A stretch of 64,000 nt of DNA, from positions 6,014,001 through 6,078,000 of the forward strand of contig NZ_JARUBE010000003.1 in the NCBI RefSeq assembly GCF_029626035.1, given 5' to 3'. Both the position numbers and the translations under genes were made by a program. The number at the start of each line of letters is the position of its first letter. Position 1 is the first letter of the stretch. The stretch comes from Micromonospora sp. WMMD980. Its GTDB lineage: Bacteria > Actinomycetota > Actinomycetes > Mycobacteriales > Micromonosporaceae. This document shows, one piece after another, positions 57,871 to 64,000 of this stretch. The notes under the pieces are model-generated. The model saw only the letters and a list, made by a program, of their open reading frames with translations. It did not search any database and was not told the DNA's origin.

Positions 57871-58764
57871 ATGGCTCAGCGCAACAGCTCAGGTCGCGGC
57901 ACGACTGCGACCCGGACGAAGCGGCAAACCGGTAACCAGACCCCGAACACCCCGACGGTGTCGGAGTCCCAGATCTCCCGGATGAAGGTCGACGACATCC
58001 GGGGCCAGCTCCGCCGGCGCGGGGTCTCCGGGATCTCCGCGTTGCGGAAACCGGAGCTGGTGAAGACACTCGCCCGCACGATGCGCGCGGAGGGGCGCGG
58101 CGGGGCGGCGCGGCGGAGCACCGGCCCGGCCGGTCGGCCTTCCGCCACCCGCAGGTCGACCGCCGCGAAGAAGACCACGGCGGCGCGGAAGAGCCCGGCC
58201 AGGTCCGCGCCGGCCGCGCGCGCCACCGGCGCCAGGGCCAAGGCGACGGGTACGCGCGAGGCGACGCCCGCGCGGGCGAAGGCGACATCGGCGAGGGCCG
58301 CGTCCAGCCGGGCCAAGGCGACGTCGAGTCGGGCGAAGGCCGCTCCGGCTCGGGCGAAGGCCGCTCCGGCTCGGGCGAAGGCCGCGCAGGCCGCGCCGAC
58401 CCGTGGGCCCGCGTCCAGCCGGTCGATCGGGTCCTCGCAGCTCATCATGTCGCTCGCGGACCGCCCGGAGCGTCCCGGCCGGAGCCTGGTCACCCGCAAC
58501 CACGAGGTCATCCAGCGCTGGGCCCGGGCGCGGGGCGCGAAGCCGGCCACCATCGCCGGCACCGAGCGGGGCGACCGGCCCGGGGTACTGACCTTCAACA
58601 TGCCGGGCTACCGGGAGAGCAGCCGGATGCGGGAGATCACCTGGGACGACTGGTTCCGCACCTTCGACTCGCGGCGGCTCAACCTGATCTACCAGGAGCA
58701 GCTGCGTGACGGCCGGCAGAGCAACTTCTTCCGGACCGAGAACCCGAATCGCGAGGACGGCTGA
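57871..58764 (+). CDS. Rho-N/SAP-like head, histone H1-like middle, conserved C-terminal domain
   Basis: The 297-residue protein has three parts. Residues about 32-70 (SRMKVDDIRGQLRRRGVSGI then SALRKPELVKTLART) resemble a Rho N-terminal/SAP-type nucleic-acid-binding motif. Residues about 80-180 are Ala/Lys/Arg-rich repeats such as ARAKAAPARAKAAPARAKAA, like histone H1 tails. Residues about 190-297 form a separate domain (SLVTRNHEVIQRWARARGAK, MREITWDDWFRTFDSRRLNL, NFFRTENPN) that I have seen in short proteins of unknown function. The ATG at 57871 follows GAGGAG. It probably binds DNA or RNA; nucleoid association is an inference. Confidence 0.7.
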   Translation: MAQRNSSGRGTTATRTKRQTGNQTPNTPTVSESQISRMKVDDIRGQLRRRGVSGISALRKPELVKTLARTMRAEGRGGAARRSTGPAGRPSATRRSTAAKKTTAARKSPARSAPAARATGARAKATGTREATPARAKATSARAASSRAKATSSRAKAAPARAKAAPARAKAAQAAPTRGPASSRSIGSSQLIMSLADRPERPGRSLVTRNHEVIQRWARARGAKPATIAGTERGDRPGVLTFNMPGYRESSRMREITWDDWFRTFDSRRLNLIYQEQLRDGRQSNFFRTENPNREDG

Positions 58765-59132
58765 GGTTTACGGGAATGGTCGCCGGGAACCCGACGTTGG
58801 CCATCGCGGAGACCACAGCAGCGGGAGCCGGATTCCCGACACGGGTGCTGTGACGGGCAAGACAGCGATCTGGGTTGAATCCGGAATCCGGGCGAACTAA
58901 CTTTATTGCACCGCGTCACGCTTGTTTTCGTTCGGGGGAGCGGCGGATCGATCAGATCCGCGCAAGCGAGACGCGAGGATCGGGTGGAGCACACCGTTGG
59001 GGGACGGTGCCGCCCGTGGTAACCGGCGGCGCGAGCGGGCGACGCTTACGGGGGTGAGTGTCGCCCGCCGCCGCCGGGCGTACGGTACGAGCGCCCATCT
59101 CGACGGGGGTCGAGGTGGGCGCTCTGCCGTTC
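58765..59132. other. gene-free interval with hairpins
   Basis: Between the convergent H1-like and MFS genes there is no credible gene. A nested hairpin (58815-58851, ACAGCA with TGCTGT and CGGGA with TCCCG inside) follows the H1-like gene. A relatively AT-rich patch at 58895-58930 and a GCGGAT/ATCCGC inverted repeat near 58945 are also seen. Confidence 0.5.
59089..59124 (-). terminator. long hairpin after the first MFS gene
   Basis: Arms at 59089-59104 and 59109-59124 match over 16 positions with one G-T type mismatch and a GGGG loop. It lies 9 bp beyond the MFS stop and probably ends its transcript. Confidence 0.65.
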
Positions 59133-60380
59133 TCACCGGCGCATTCGCTCCGGCTGCCGGGCCGCGGCCCGCAACGCGGCGACCCGGCGCTCCCGCGGCC
59201 CGCCGGCGAGCAGGTGCCCGGCCGCGGCGCAGAGGCCCAGCCCGCCCACCACCAGCCAGTGCCGCTCACCGAGATGCTCCAGGCTGAGCCCGCCGAGCGC
59301 GGGCGCCACGAAGGACGCCGTCGGGAACGTCAGGTAGAACACCGACTGGTAGCGGGCCCGCAGCTCCGGCGGGGCCAGGTCTGCGTTGATCTGCGCGTTC
59401 GGTGGCGCGGCGAGCATCTGCCCGACCGTCCAGACCACCGCCGCGCCGAGGTAGAGCGGCAACCCGTCCGCGACGGTGAGCGTGCCGAAGCCCAGCGCCA
59501 TCAACCCGGTGGAGACGGCCAGGACCGTCGACTTCCGGTACGGCTCGATCAGCCGGGGCACGAAGAGTTGCCCGACCACGATCAGCGCCCCGCCGAGCGC
59601 CACCACCAGCCCGTACGCGGTCGGGCGCAGGCCGTCCGCGCGCATCGCCAGCGGCATGATCGTCGAGGTCTGCATGGTCAGCACGGCGAGCAGGAAGGTC
59701 AGCCCGACGAAGGCGAGGAAGGTGCGGTCGGTGAGCGCGGTGTGCAGCCCGGGGCGCCGGCCCAGCACCGCGCGCTTGGTCACCGCCCGGCGGTCGAGCG
59801 TCTCCGGCACCTTGAGCGCGATGACCACGGCCGCGGCCAGGGCGGCTCCGGCGTCGACCAGGAACAGCGCCAGGAAGCTCGCCTCGGCGAGCACCCCGGC
59901 CAGCAGCGAGGCGACCGCCATGCCCAGGTTGAACGCCCAGAATTGGAGGTTGAACGCGCGTGACCGGCGGCCCTCCGGCACCACGTCCACGATGGCCGCC
60001 ACGAACGCCGGGCCGGGCATCGAGTGCGCCACCCCGACCAGCGCGGCCAGCGCGGCGATCACCGCGAGGTGCCGGCTGAACGCCAGCGCCGTCATCAGTC
60101 CGGCCGCGGCGAGGTGGGCGGCGAGCAGGGTGGACCGCCGGCCCCACCGGTCGGCCAGCACGCCGCCGAGCAGCGTGCCACCGGCGCCGCCGATCCCGTA
60201 GGCGCCGACGACGAGCCCGGCCAGCGACGGTGAGGCACCCCGGGCGGAGGTCAGGTAGAGGGACAGGAACAGCAGCGCGAACGCGCCGGCCCGGTTGACG
60301 AGCAGGCCGGACCAGAGATACCAGAAGGTGGCCGGCAGCCCGCCTGCCGTGTCGCCCCACCAGCCCCGCAGGCCGCGCAC
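59133..60380 (-). CDS. MFS transporter (drug-efflux-like)
   Basis: The 415-residue protein has twelve hydrophobic segments with the MFS motif A-like loop GGVLADRWGRRSTLLAAHLA near residue 75. It opens WWGDTAGGLPATFWYLWSGL, nearly the same as the neighbouring MFS protein. Family members export drugs or sugars; the cargo is unknown. The GTG at 60380 has GGAGG 4 nt upstream. It follows its paralogue by 64 bp in the same direction. Confidence 0.88.
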   Translation of the reverse strand: MRGLRGWWGDTAGGLPATFWYLWSGLLVNRAGAFALLFLSLYLTSARGASPSLAGLVVGAYGIGGAGGTLLGGVLADRWGRRSTLLAAHLAAAGLMTALAFSRHLAVIAALAALVGVAHSMPGPAFVAAIVDVVPEGRRSRAFNLQFWAFNLGMAVASLLAGVLAEASFLALFLVDAGAALAAAVVIALKVPETLDRRAVTKRAVLGRRPGLHTALTDRTFLAFVGLTFLLAVLTMQTSTIMPLAMRADGLRPTAYGLVVALGGALIVVGQLFVPRLIEPYRKSTVLAVSTGLMALGFGTLTVADGLPLYLGAAVVWTVGQMLAAPPNAQINADLAPPELRARYQSVFYLTFPTASFVAPALGGLSLEHLGERHWLVVGGLGLCAAAGHLLAGGPRERRVAALRAAARQPERMRR

Positions 60381-60444
60381 CCGTCCTCCAGGAAGGTTTC
60401 CTTACCGATCCGCCCCCGGTACCGTATCCAGCCGGTCGGCGTAC

Positions 60445-61770
60445 TCAGGAACCGGTCCGGGCCGGCTCGGCGGGTGCGGTGGCCGCGGCCTCGGCCGCCT
60501 CGGGCGCCGGGGTGCGGGCCAGCGTGACCGGCGCGGCCGGGACGCCTGCGGCGCGGAGCTGGGTGGCGCGCCGCTCCCGGGCCGGGCCGGAGACCAGGTG
60601 CGCGACCGCCGTCACCGCGCCGATCCCGGCGCACGCCAACCACAACTCGGTGTTGCCGCCGTGCTCCCGGAGCAGGCCGCCGAGGATCGGCGCGGAGGCG
60701 CCGGCGAGCTGCCAGGACAGCGAGAACACGCCCTGGTAGCGGCCACGCAGCGCGGCCGGCGACAGCTCCGCGATCAGGGTGGCGTTGGAGGGCGAGTTGA
60801 GCATCTCGCCGAGCGTCCAGATCAGCACGGTGAGGCCGTAGAGCCAGATCGTGTCGGCGAACGCGGTGAGCCCGAAGCCGACGCCCATGATCAGCGCGGC
60901 GAGCGCCAGCACGTGCGACCGGCTCCGGCCGCGGATGAGCCGCGGCACGAAGAGCTGGCCGACCACGATGAGCACGCCGTTGAGCGCGATCACCGAGCCG
61001 TAGGTGGCCGGGCTGAGCCCGGAGTCGACCATGGCGATCGGCAGCATCGAGATGTGCTGGAGGAAGACCAGCGCGGCGAACAGGTTGAGCGCCACGAAGC
61101 CGAGGAAGACCCGGTCGCGCAGGATGGTGCGCAGCGCGCCGGCCGGCGCCGCCGCGCCCTTGGCGATCGGCGCGGCCGGCCGGGTCAGGGTCTCCCGGAC
61201 CCGGGTGAAGATGATCAGCGCGGTGACCACCGTGGTGGCCGCGTCCACCAGGAAGAGCAGCAGGTAACCGGCCTCGGCGGCGAGCCCGGCCAGCACGGCG
61301 GCGCAGGCGAAACCGAGGTTGATCGCCCAGTAGTTCAGCGAGAACGCGCGGAGCCGGTCCTTCTCCGGCACCACGTCGATCATCATCGCGCCGAAGGCCG
61401 GGCGGGCCGCCTCGGCGAACGTGCCGAGCAGCAGCGCGCCCACCGCCACCGCCCAGAGCGGCCGGGCGAGGCCGAGCGCGACCATCATGGTGGCCGCGCC
61501 GAGGTGCGCGGTGAGCAGCGTGGGTCGCCGGCCCCAGCGGTCGGTGAGGATGCCGCCGACGGTGGTGCCGACCGCGCCGCCCACCCCCCAGAGCCCGATG
61601 ACCAGGCCGGCCTGCGCGGCCGAGAAGCCGCGTTCCCGGGTCAGGTAGATGGCGAGGAAGATCAGGACGAACGAGCCGAGCCGGTTGATCAGCGTGCCGG
61701 TCCACAGGTACCAGAAGGAGCGCGGCAGCCCGCCCGCCGTGTCCCGGAACCAACCTCGCACCGTCCGCAT
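60445..61770 (-). CDS. MFS transporter (paralogue of the downstream gene)
   Basis: The 441-residue protein has twelve hydrophobic segments and motif A GGILTDRWGRRPTLLTAHLG. Its start WFRDTAGGLPRSFWYLWTGT and the segment AFSLNYWAINLGFACAAVLA parallel the other MFS protein, so the pair arose by tandem duplication. An Ala/Glu-rich C-terminal tail of 40 residues is absent from the partner. The ATG at 61770 is preferred over a TTG at 61803, which would add 11 unconserved residues. Confidence 0.88.
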   Translation of the reverse strand: MRTVRGWFRDTAGGLPRSFWYLWTGTLINRLGSFVLIFLAIYLTRERGFSAAQAGLVIGLWGVGGAVGTTVGGILTDRWGRRPTLLTAHLGAATMMVALGLARPLWAVAVGALLLGTFAEAARPAFGAMMIDVVPEKDRLRAFSLNYWAINLGFACAAVLAGLAAEAGYLLLFLVDAATTVVTALIIFTRVRETLTRPAAPIAKGAAAPAGALRTILRDRVFLGFVALNLFAALVFLQHISMLPIAMVDSGLSPATYGSVIALNGVLIVVGQLFVPRLIRGRSRSHVLALAALIMGVGFGLTAFADTIWLYGLTVLIWTLGEMLNSPSNATLIAELSPAALRGRYQGVFSLSWQLAGASAPILGGLLREHGGNTELWLACAGIGAVTAVAHLVSGPARERRATQLRAAGVPAAPVTLARTPAPEAAEAAATAPAEPARTGS

Positions 61771-61921
61771 CCCGACGCCCCCCGCTCGGTAATGACCGAT
61801 CAATCTCAGATGCCTTACAACCTAGTGCCGGGCCGGACGCATGGTCATCCGCATTTCCACGTGGTGGTCGTCACCACAGGTCGCCGCGTGTCCACCCGGC
61901 CGGTACGGCAGGATGATCGGC

Positions 61922-62689
61922 ATGACTGCGAGCGAAGGACCCACCGTCGGGACGCTGGTCCTGCTGCGGCACGGCGAGAGCGACTGGAACGCCAAGAACC
62001 TCTTCACCGGCTGGGTCGACGTCGACCTGACCGCCAAGGGGGAGACCGAGGCGCGGCGCGGCGGCGAGCTGCTCCGCGAGCACGGTCTGCTGCCGGACGT
62101 GGTGCACACCAGCGTGATGCGCCGGGCGATCCGCACCGCCGAGCTGGCGTTGAACGCCGCCGACCGGCACTGGATCGCGGTGCGCCGCTCCTGGCGGCTC
62201 AACGAGCGCCACTACGGCGCCCTCCAGGGCAAGAACAAGAAGCAGACCCTCGACGAGTACGGCGAGGAGCAGTTCATGCTCTGGCGCCGGTCGTACGACA
62301 CGCCGCCGCCGCCGATCGACGACAACGACGAGTGGTCGCAGGTCGGTGACCCCCGCTACGCGCTGCTGCCGACCGAGCTGATGCCGCGCACCGAGTGCCT
62401 CAAGGACGTCGTCGAGCGGATGCTGCCCTACTGGTACGACTCGATCGTGCCGGACATCCTGGCCGGGCGGACCGTGCTGGTGGCGGCGCACGGCAACTCG
62501 CTGCGCGCGCTGGTCAAGCACCTCGACCAGATCTCCGACGAGGCGATCGCCAAGCTGAACATCCCGACCGGCATCCCGCTGCGCTACGACCTGGACGCCG
62601 ACCTGCGCCCCCAGGTCCTGGGCGGCACCTACCTGGACCCCGAGGCCGCCAAGGCGGCCGCCGCCGCCGTCGCCAACCAGGGCCGCTGA
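61922..62689 (+). CDS. gpmA: 2,3-bisphosphoglycerate-dependent phosphoglycerate mutase
   Basis: The 255-residue enzyme has [20 protein letters not shown] with the phospho-histidine, [20 protein letters not shown], and [20 protein letters not shown] with the second active-site histidine, all diagnostic of dPGM. It interconverts 2- and 3-phosphoglycerate in glycolysis. In mycobacteria the same gene also precedes senX3-regX3. A CAGGAT hexamer ends 7 nt before the ATG at 61922. An in-frame ATG at 61913 is possible. Confidence 0.95.
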   Translation: MTASEGPTVGTLVLLRHGESDWNAKNLFTGWVDVDLTAKGETEARRGGELLREHGLLPDVVHTSVMRRAIRTAELALNAADRHWIAVRRSWRLNERHYGALQGKNKKQTLDEYGEEQFMLWRRSYDTPPPPIDDNDEWSQVGDPRYALLPTELMPRTECLKDVVERMLPYWYDSIVPDILAGRTVLVAAHGNSLRALVKHLDQISDEAIAKLNIPTGIPLRYDLDADLRPQVLGGTYLDPEAAKAAAAAVANQGR

Positions 62690-62776
62690 TGTAAGGCGGG
62701 GCCCCCTTTTAACGCCTCCGGTAGAGGAGGGGCCCCTTCTTAACACTCCCCTGTTAAGAAGGGGCCCCTCCTTACC
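62690..62776. repeat. compound palindromic element R7 and R7b
   Basis: A full sub-type A copy (62690-62745, loop TTTAACGCCTCCGGTAGAGG) is followed directly by half of a second, inverted copy (62746-62776). Together they create a 21-bp perfect stem, 62725-62745 with 62752-62772, around a 6-nt loop CTCCCC. It lies between the convergent gpmA and phoU genes and should be a strong terminator on both strands. Confidence 0.9.
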
Positions 62777-62789
62777 CTTCCCCGTGGGG

Positions 62790-63434
62790 TCAGGCGGATG
62801 AGGAGCCGGTGATCAGGTAGACCACGTGCTCGCCGGCGTTCACCGCGTGGTCGGCGAAGCGCTCGTAGAAGCGCCCCAGCAGGGTGGCGTCGATGGCGGT
62901 CTCCACCCCGTACGGCCAGTCGTCGCCGAGCAGCACGCCGAAGAGGCTCTTGTGCAGGTCGTCCATCGCGTCGTCGTCCCGGTCCAACTCGGCGGCGACG
63001 TCGGCGTCGGGCTTGGCCAGCACCGCGCCGATCTTCTCCGCCATCCGGTCGGCGATGCCGGCCATGTCGGTGAAGACCGGCCGCAGCTCGGCCGGCACCG
63101 CCGGCGAGGGGTGCCGGCGCAGCGCCGTCTTGGCCACGTGGTCGGCCAGGTCGCCCATCCGCTCCAGGTCGGCGGCGACATGCAGGGCGGTGATCATGGC
63201 GCGCAGGTCGGAGGCGACCGGCGCCTGCCGGGCCAGCAGGTCGCATACCCGCTCCTCCACGTGCCGGTAGAGGTCGTCGATCTCGGCGTCCCGCGCGATC
63301 ACCGTCTCGGCCGCCGCGCGGTCGGCGGTGAGCAGGCCGCGGGTGGCCTGCCGCATGGCCGCGCGCACCGCCTCGGCCATGTCCACCAGCAGCTGGCTGA
63401 CAATCTGCAGGTCGGCCCGGAACTCGTCGCGCAT
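62790..63434 (-). CDS. phoU: phosphate signalling protein PhoU
   Basis: The 214-residue helical protein has two PhoU repeats: LADHVAKTALRRHPSPAVPA in the first with ADLERMGDLADHV, and YERFADHAVNAGEHVVYLIT in the second. It dampens the phosphate two-component system and PstSCAB when phosphate is ample. The ATG at 63434 has AGGAAG 6-7 nt upstream; a longer frame from 63617 would cover the PHO box. It diverges from the sensor kinase. Confidence 0.94.
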   Translation of the reverse strand: MRDEFRADLQIVSQLLVDMAEAVRAAMRQATRGLLTADRAAAETVIARDAEIDDLYRHVEERVCDLLARQAPVASDLRAMITALHVAADLERMGDLADHVAKTALRRHPSPAVPAELRPVFTDMAGIADRMAEKIGAVLAKPDADVAAELDRDDDAMDDLHKSLFGVLLGDDWPYGVETAIDATLLGRFYERFADHAVNAGEHVVYLITGSSSA

Positions 63435-63520
63435 CGTCACTTCCTGGGGTCGGTGGCCGCTGCCCGAGAGGGGTACGGCGTGAGCAGGTGCGCGCCCAAC
63501 GGTAGGCCGGACGGCCGGCA

Positions 63521-63563
63521 CCAGGGTGAACGCGGATGAACGACGCGGGACCCGCGGGTGAAC
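63521..63563 (-). promoter_or_regulatory. PHO-box-like repeats between phoU and sensor kinase
   Basis: Minus-strand units GTTCACCCGCG (63563-63553), GTTCATCCGCG (63541-63531) and GTTCACCCTGG (63531-63521) fit the PHO consensus closely. The first two are 22 bp apart and the last two 10 bp apart. They could serve phoU, the sensor kinase operon, or both, giving autoregulation. Confidence 0.7.
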
Positions 63564-63623
63564 ATTCCCGGAAGCGAGAGTGGTTCGTCCCTTTGTGACC
63601 GATCCCTGGGTTAACAATGACCC

Positions 63624-63629
63624 TACGAT
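63624..63629 (+). promoter_or_regulatory. -10 hexamer, leaderless promoter
   Basis: TACGAT ends 6 nt before the GTG at 63636. Confidence 0.55.
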
Positions 63630-63635
63630 CGCCGG

Positions 63636-64000
63636 GTGGAGTGGGCGGTGGCCATCGCGGTGGCCGTGGCGCTGGTGACCGGACTGGTCGCCGGGTCGAT
63701 GCTGTCCGGTCCGGTGGGGGAATGGCGGCGCCGCCGGGCGTCGCGGGGCGGCGGGACTTCCCGTCGTGACGCAGGGAGGCCGACGATTCCGGACGAAGCG
63801 CAGGGGGGCCTATCCGGGCTCGGCCGCAAGACGATCGACTCGTTGCGCGCCGGCGTGGTGGTGCTCGACTCCGACGACGTACCGGTGCTGGTGAATCCGG
63901 CCGCCCGGGCGATGGGCCTGCTCCGTGCCGGGGCGGCGCCCGGCTCGATCGCGGCGCACCCGCTGATTCGTACCCTCGCCGGCCAGGTCCGCCGCACGGG
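63636..64000 (+). CDS. SenX3/PhoR-like sensor histidine kinase, N-terminal part
   Basis: The first 121 codons are present and the gene continues past 64000. A single hydrophobic segment (AVAIAVAVALVTGLVAGSM, residues 4-22) is followed by a basic linker and the start of a PAS domain, TIDSLRAGVVVLDSDDVPVL then VNPAARAMGLL. One membrane segment plus PAS and position beside phoU and gpmA match SenX3/PhoR, the kinase partner of RegX3/PhoP. The kinase domain is outside the window. The start is fixed by the leaderless hexamer. Confidence 0.85.
   Translation, partial: MEWAVAIAVAVALVTGLVAGSMLSGPVGEWRRRRASRGGGTSRRDAGRPTIPDEAQGGLSGLGRKTIDSLRAGVVVLDSDDVPVLVNPAARAMGLLRAGAAPGSIAAHPLIRTLAGQVRRT

Noticed and set aside
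13919..62776. The GGGGCCCC elements as insertion sequences or attachment sites
   Set aside because: They are only 55-60 bp, hold no gene, and show no obvious target duplications from inspection; a small non-autonomous repeat is the most that can be said.
1..64000. tRNA, rRNA, prophage or secondary-metabolite cluster
   Set aside because: No cloverleaf-like or rRNA-like segment, integrase, phage structural gene, PKS or NRPS module was recognised by eye. A tRNAscan or Infernal run would be decisive.

Overview
The window is very GC-rich, densely packed actinobacterial chromosome, most likely from Micromonospora or a close relative in the Micromonosporaceae (inference). The evidence is two mycothiol genes (mshA, mshD), a glnR-type regulator, a SenX3/PhoR-like kinase beside phoU, and an XRE-HbhA-DUF2516 trio laid out as in mycobacteria. 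At least 25 genes also show a TANNNT hexamer 6-8 nt before the start codon, the actinobacterial leaderless-promoter pattern. No rRNA, tRNA, transposase, integrase or prophage gene was recognised. As I recall it, the order pit-pst-mshD-glnR-sulfurtransferase-nur-ygfZ-mshA-gpm-phoU follows the Streptomyces chromosome, so this is mostly vertically inherited core DNA with small accessory insertions.

Layout. 1-11.1 kb: FAD oxidase start, DUF4031, HD protein, FUSC transporter, a class V aminotransferase behind a SAM riboswitch, PrsW-type protease, GroES-like protein, AI-2E-type exporter, DinG-type helicase, DUF402 protein, ECF sigma factor. 11.2-21 kb: phosphate block of ppk2, a DUF47-pit operon and pstSCAB, interrupted by an oxidoreductase, a gene-free stretch with two tandem repeat arrays, and a NUDIX gene. 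21-29.7 kb: mshD, polysaccharide deacetylase, glnR, a membrane protein, an LmeA-like protein, then a cysteine-leader-controlled sulfurtransferase/DUF1416 operon and two unrecognised proteins. 29.7-41.2 kb: glucan-processing enzyme, SCP2, DsrE, nitrobindin-like, Nur-like, YgfZ, BKACE, asparaginase, hydrolases, the XRE-HbhA module and an alanyl-tRNA editing gene broken by one stop codon. 41.2-46.3 kb: small enzymes and regulators. 46.3-52.1 kb: beta-glucoside uptake operon (solute-binding protein, two permeases, GH1 glucosidase, LacI regulator) with twin LacI-type operators. 52.1-64 kb: MDMPI-like protein, murB, methyltransferase, SDR, mshA, YbjN, a three-part histone-H1-like protein, two related MFS exporters, gpm, phoU and the start of the sensor kinase.

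Regulation. PHO-box-like 11-bp direct repeats lie upstream of the pit operon, of pstS and between phoU and the sensor kinase, suggesting one phosphate regulon spanning the window. Sulfur supply is read at two RNA-level switches: a SAM riboswitch before the class V aminotransferase and a 25-residue leader peptide with three cysteines before the sulfurtransferase.

Most unusual feature. A dispersed 55-60 bp palindromic element with a GGGGCCCC core occurs at seven intergenic sites (eight copies), usually touching a stop codon and often between convergent genes. It falls into at least two sub-types by loop sequence. It has no coding capacity and looks like a small non-autonomous repeat family that may serve as bidirectional terminators.
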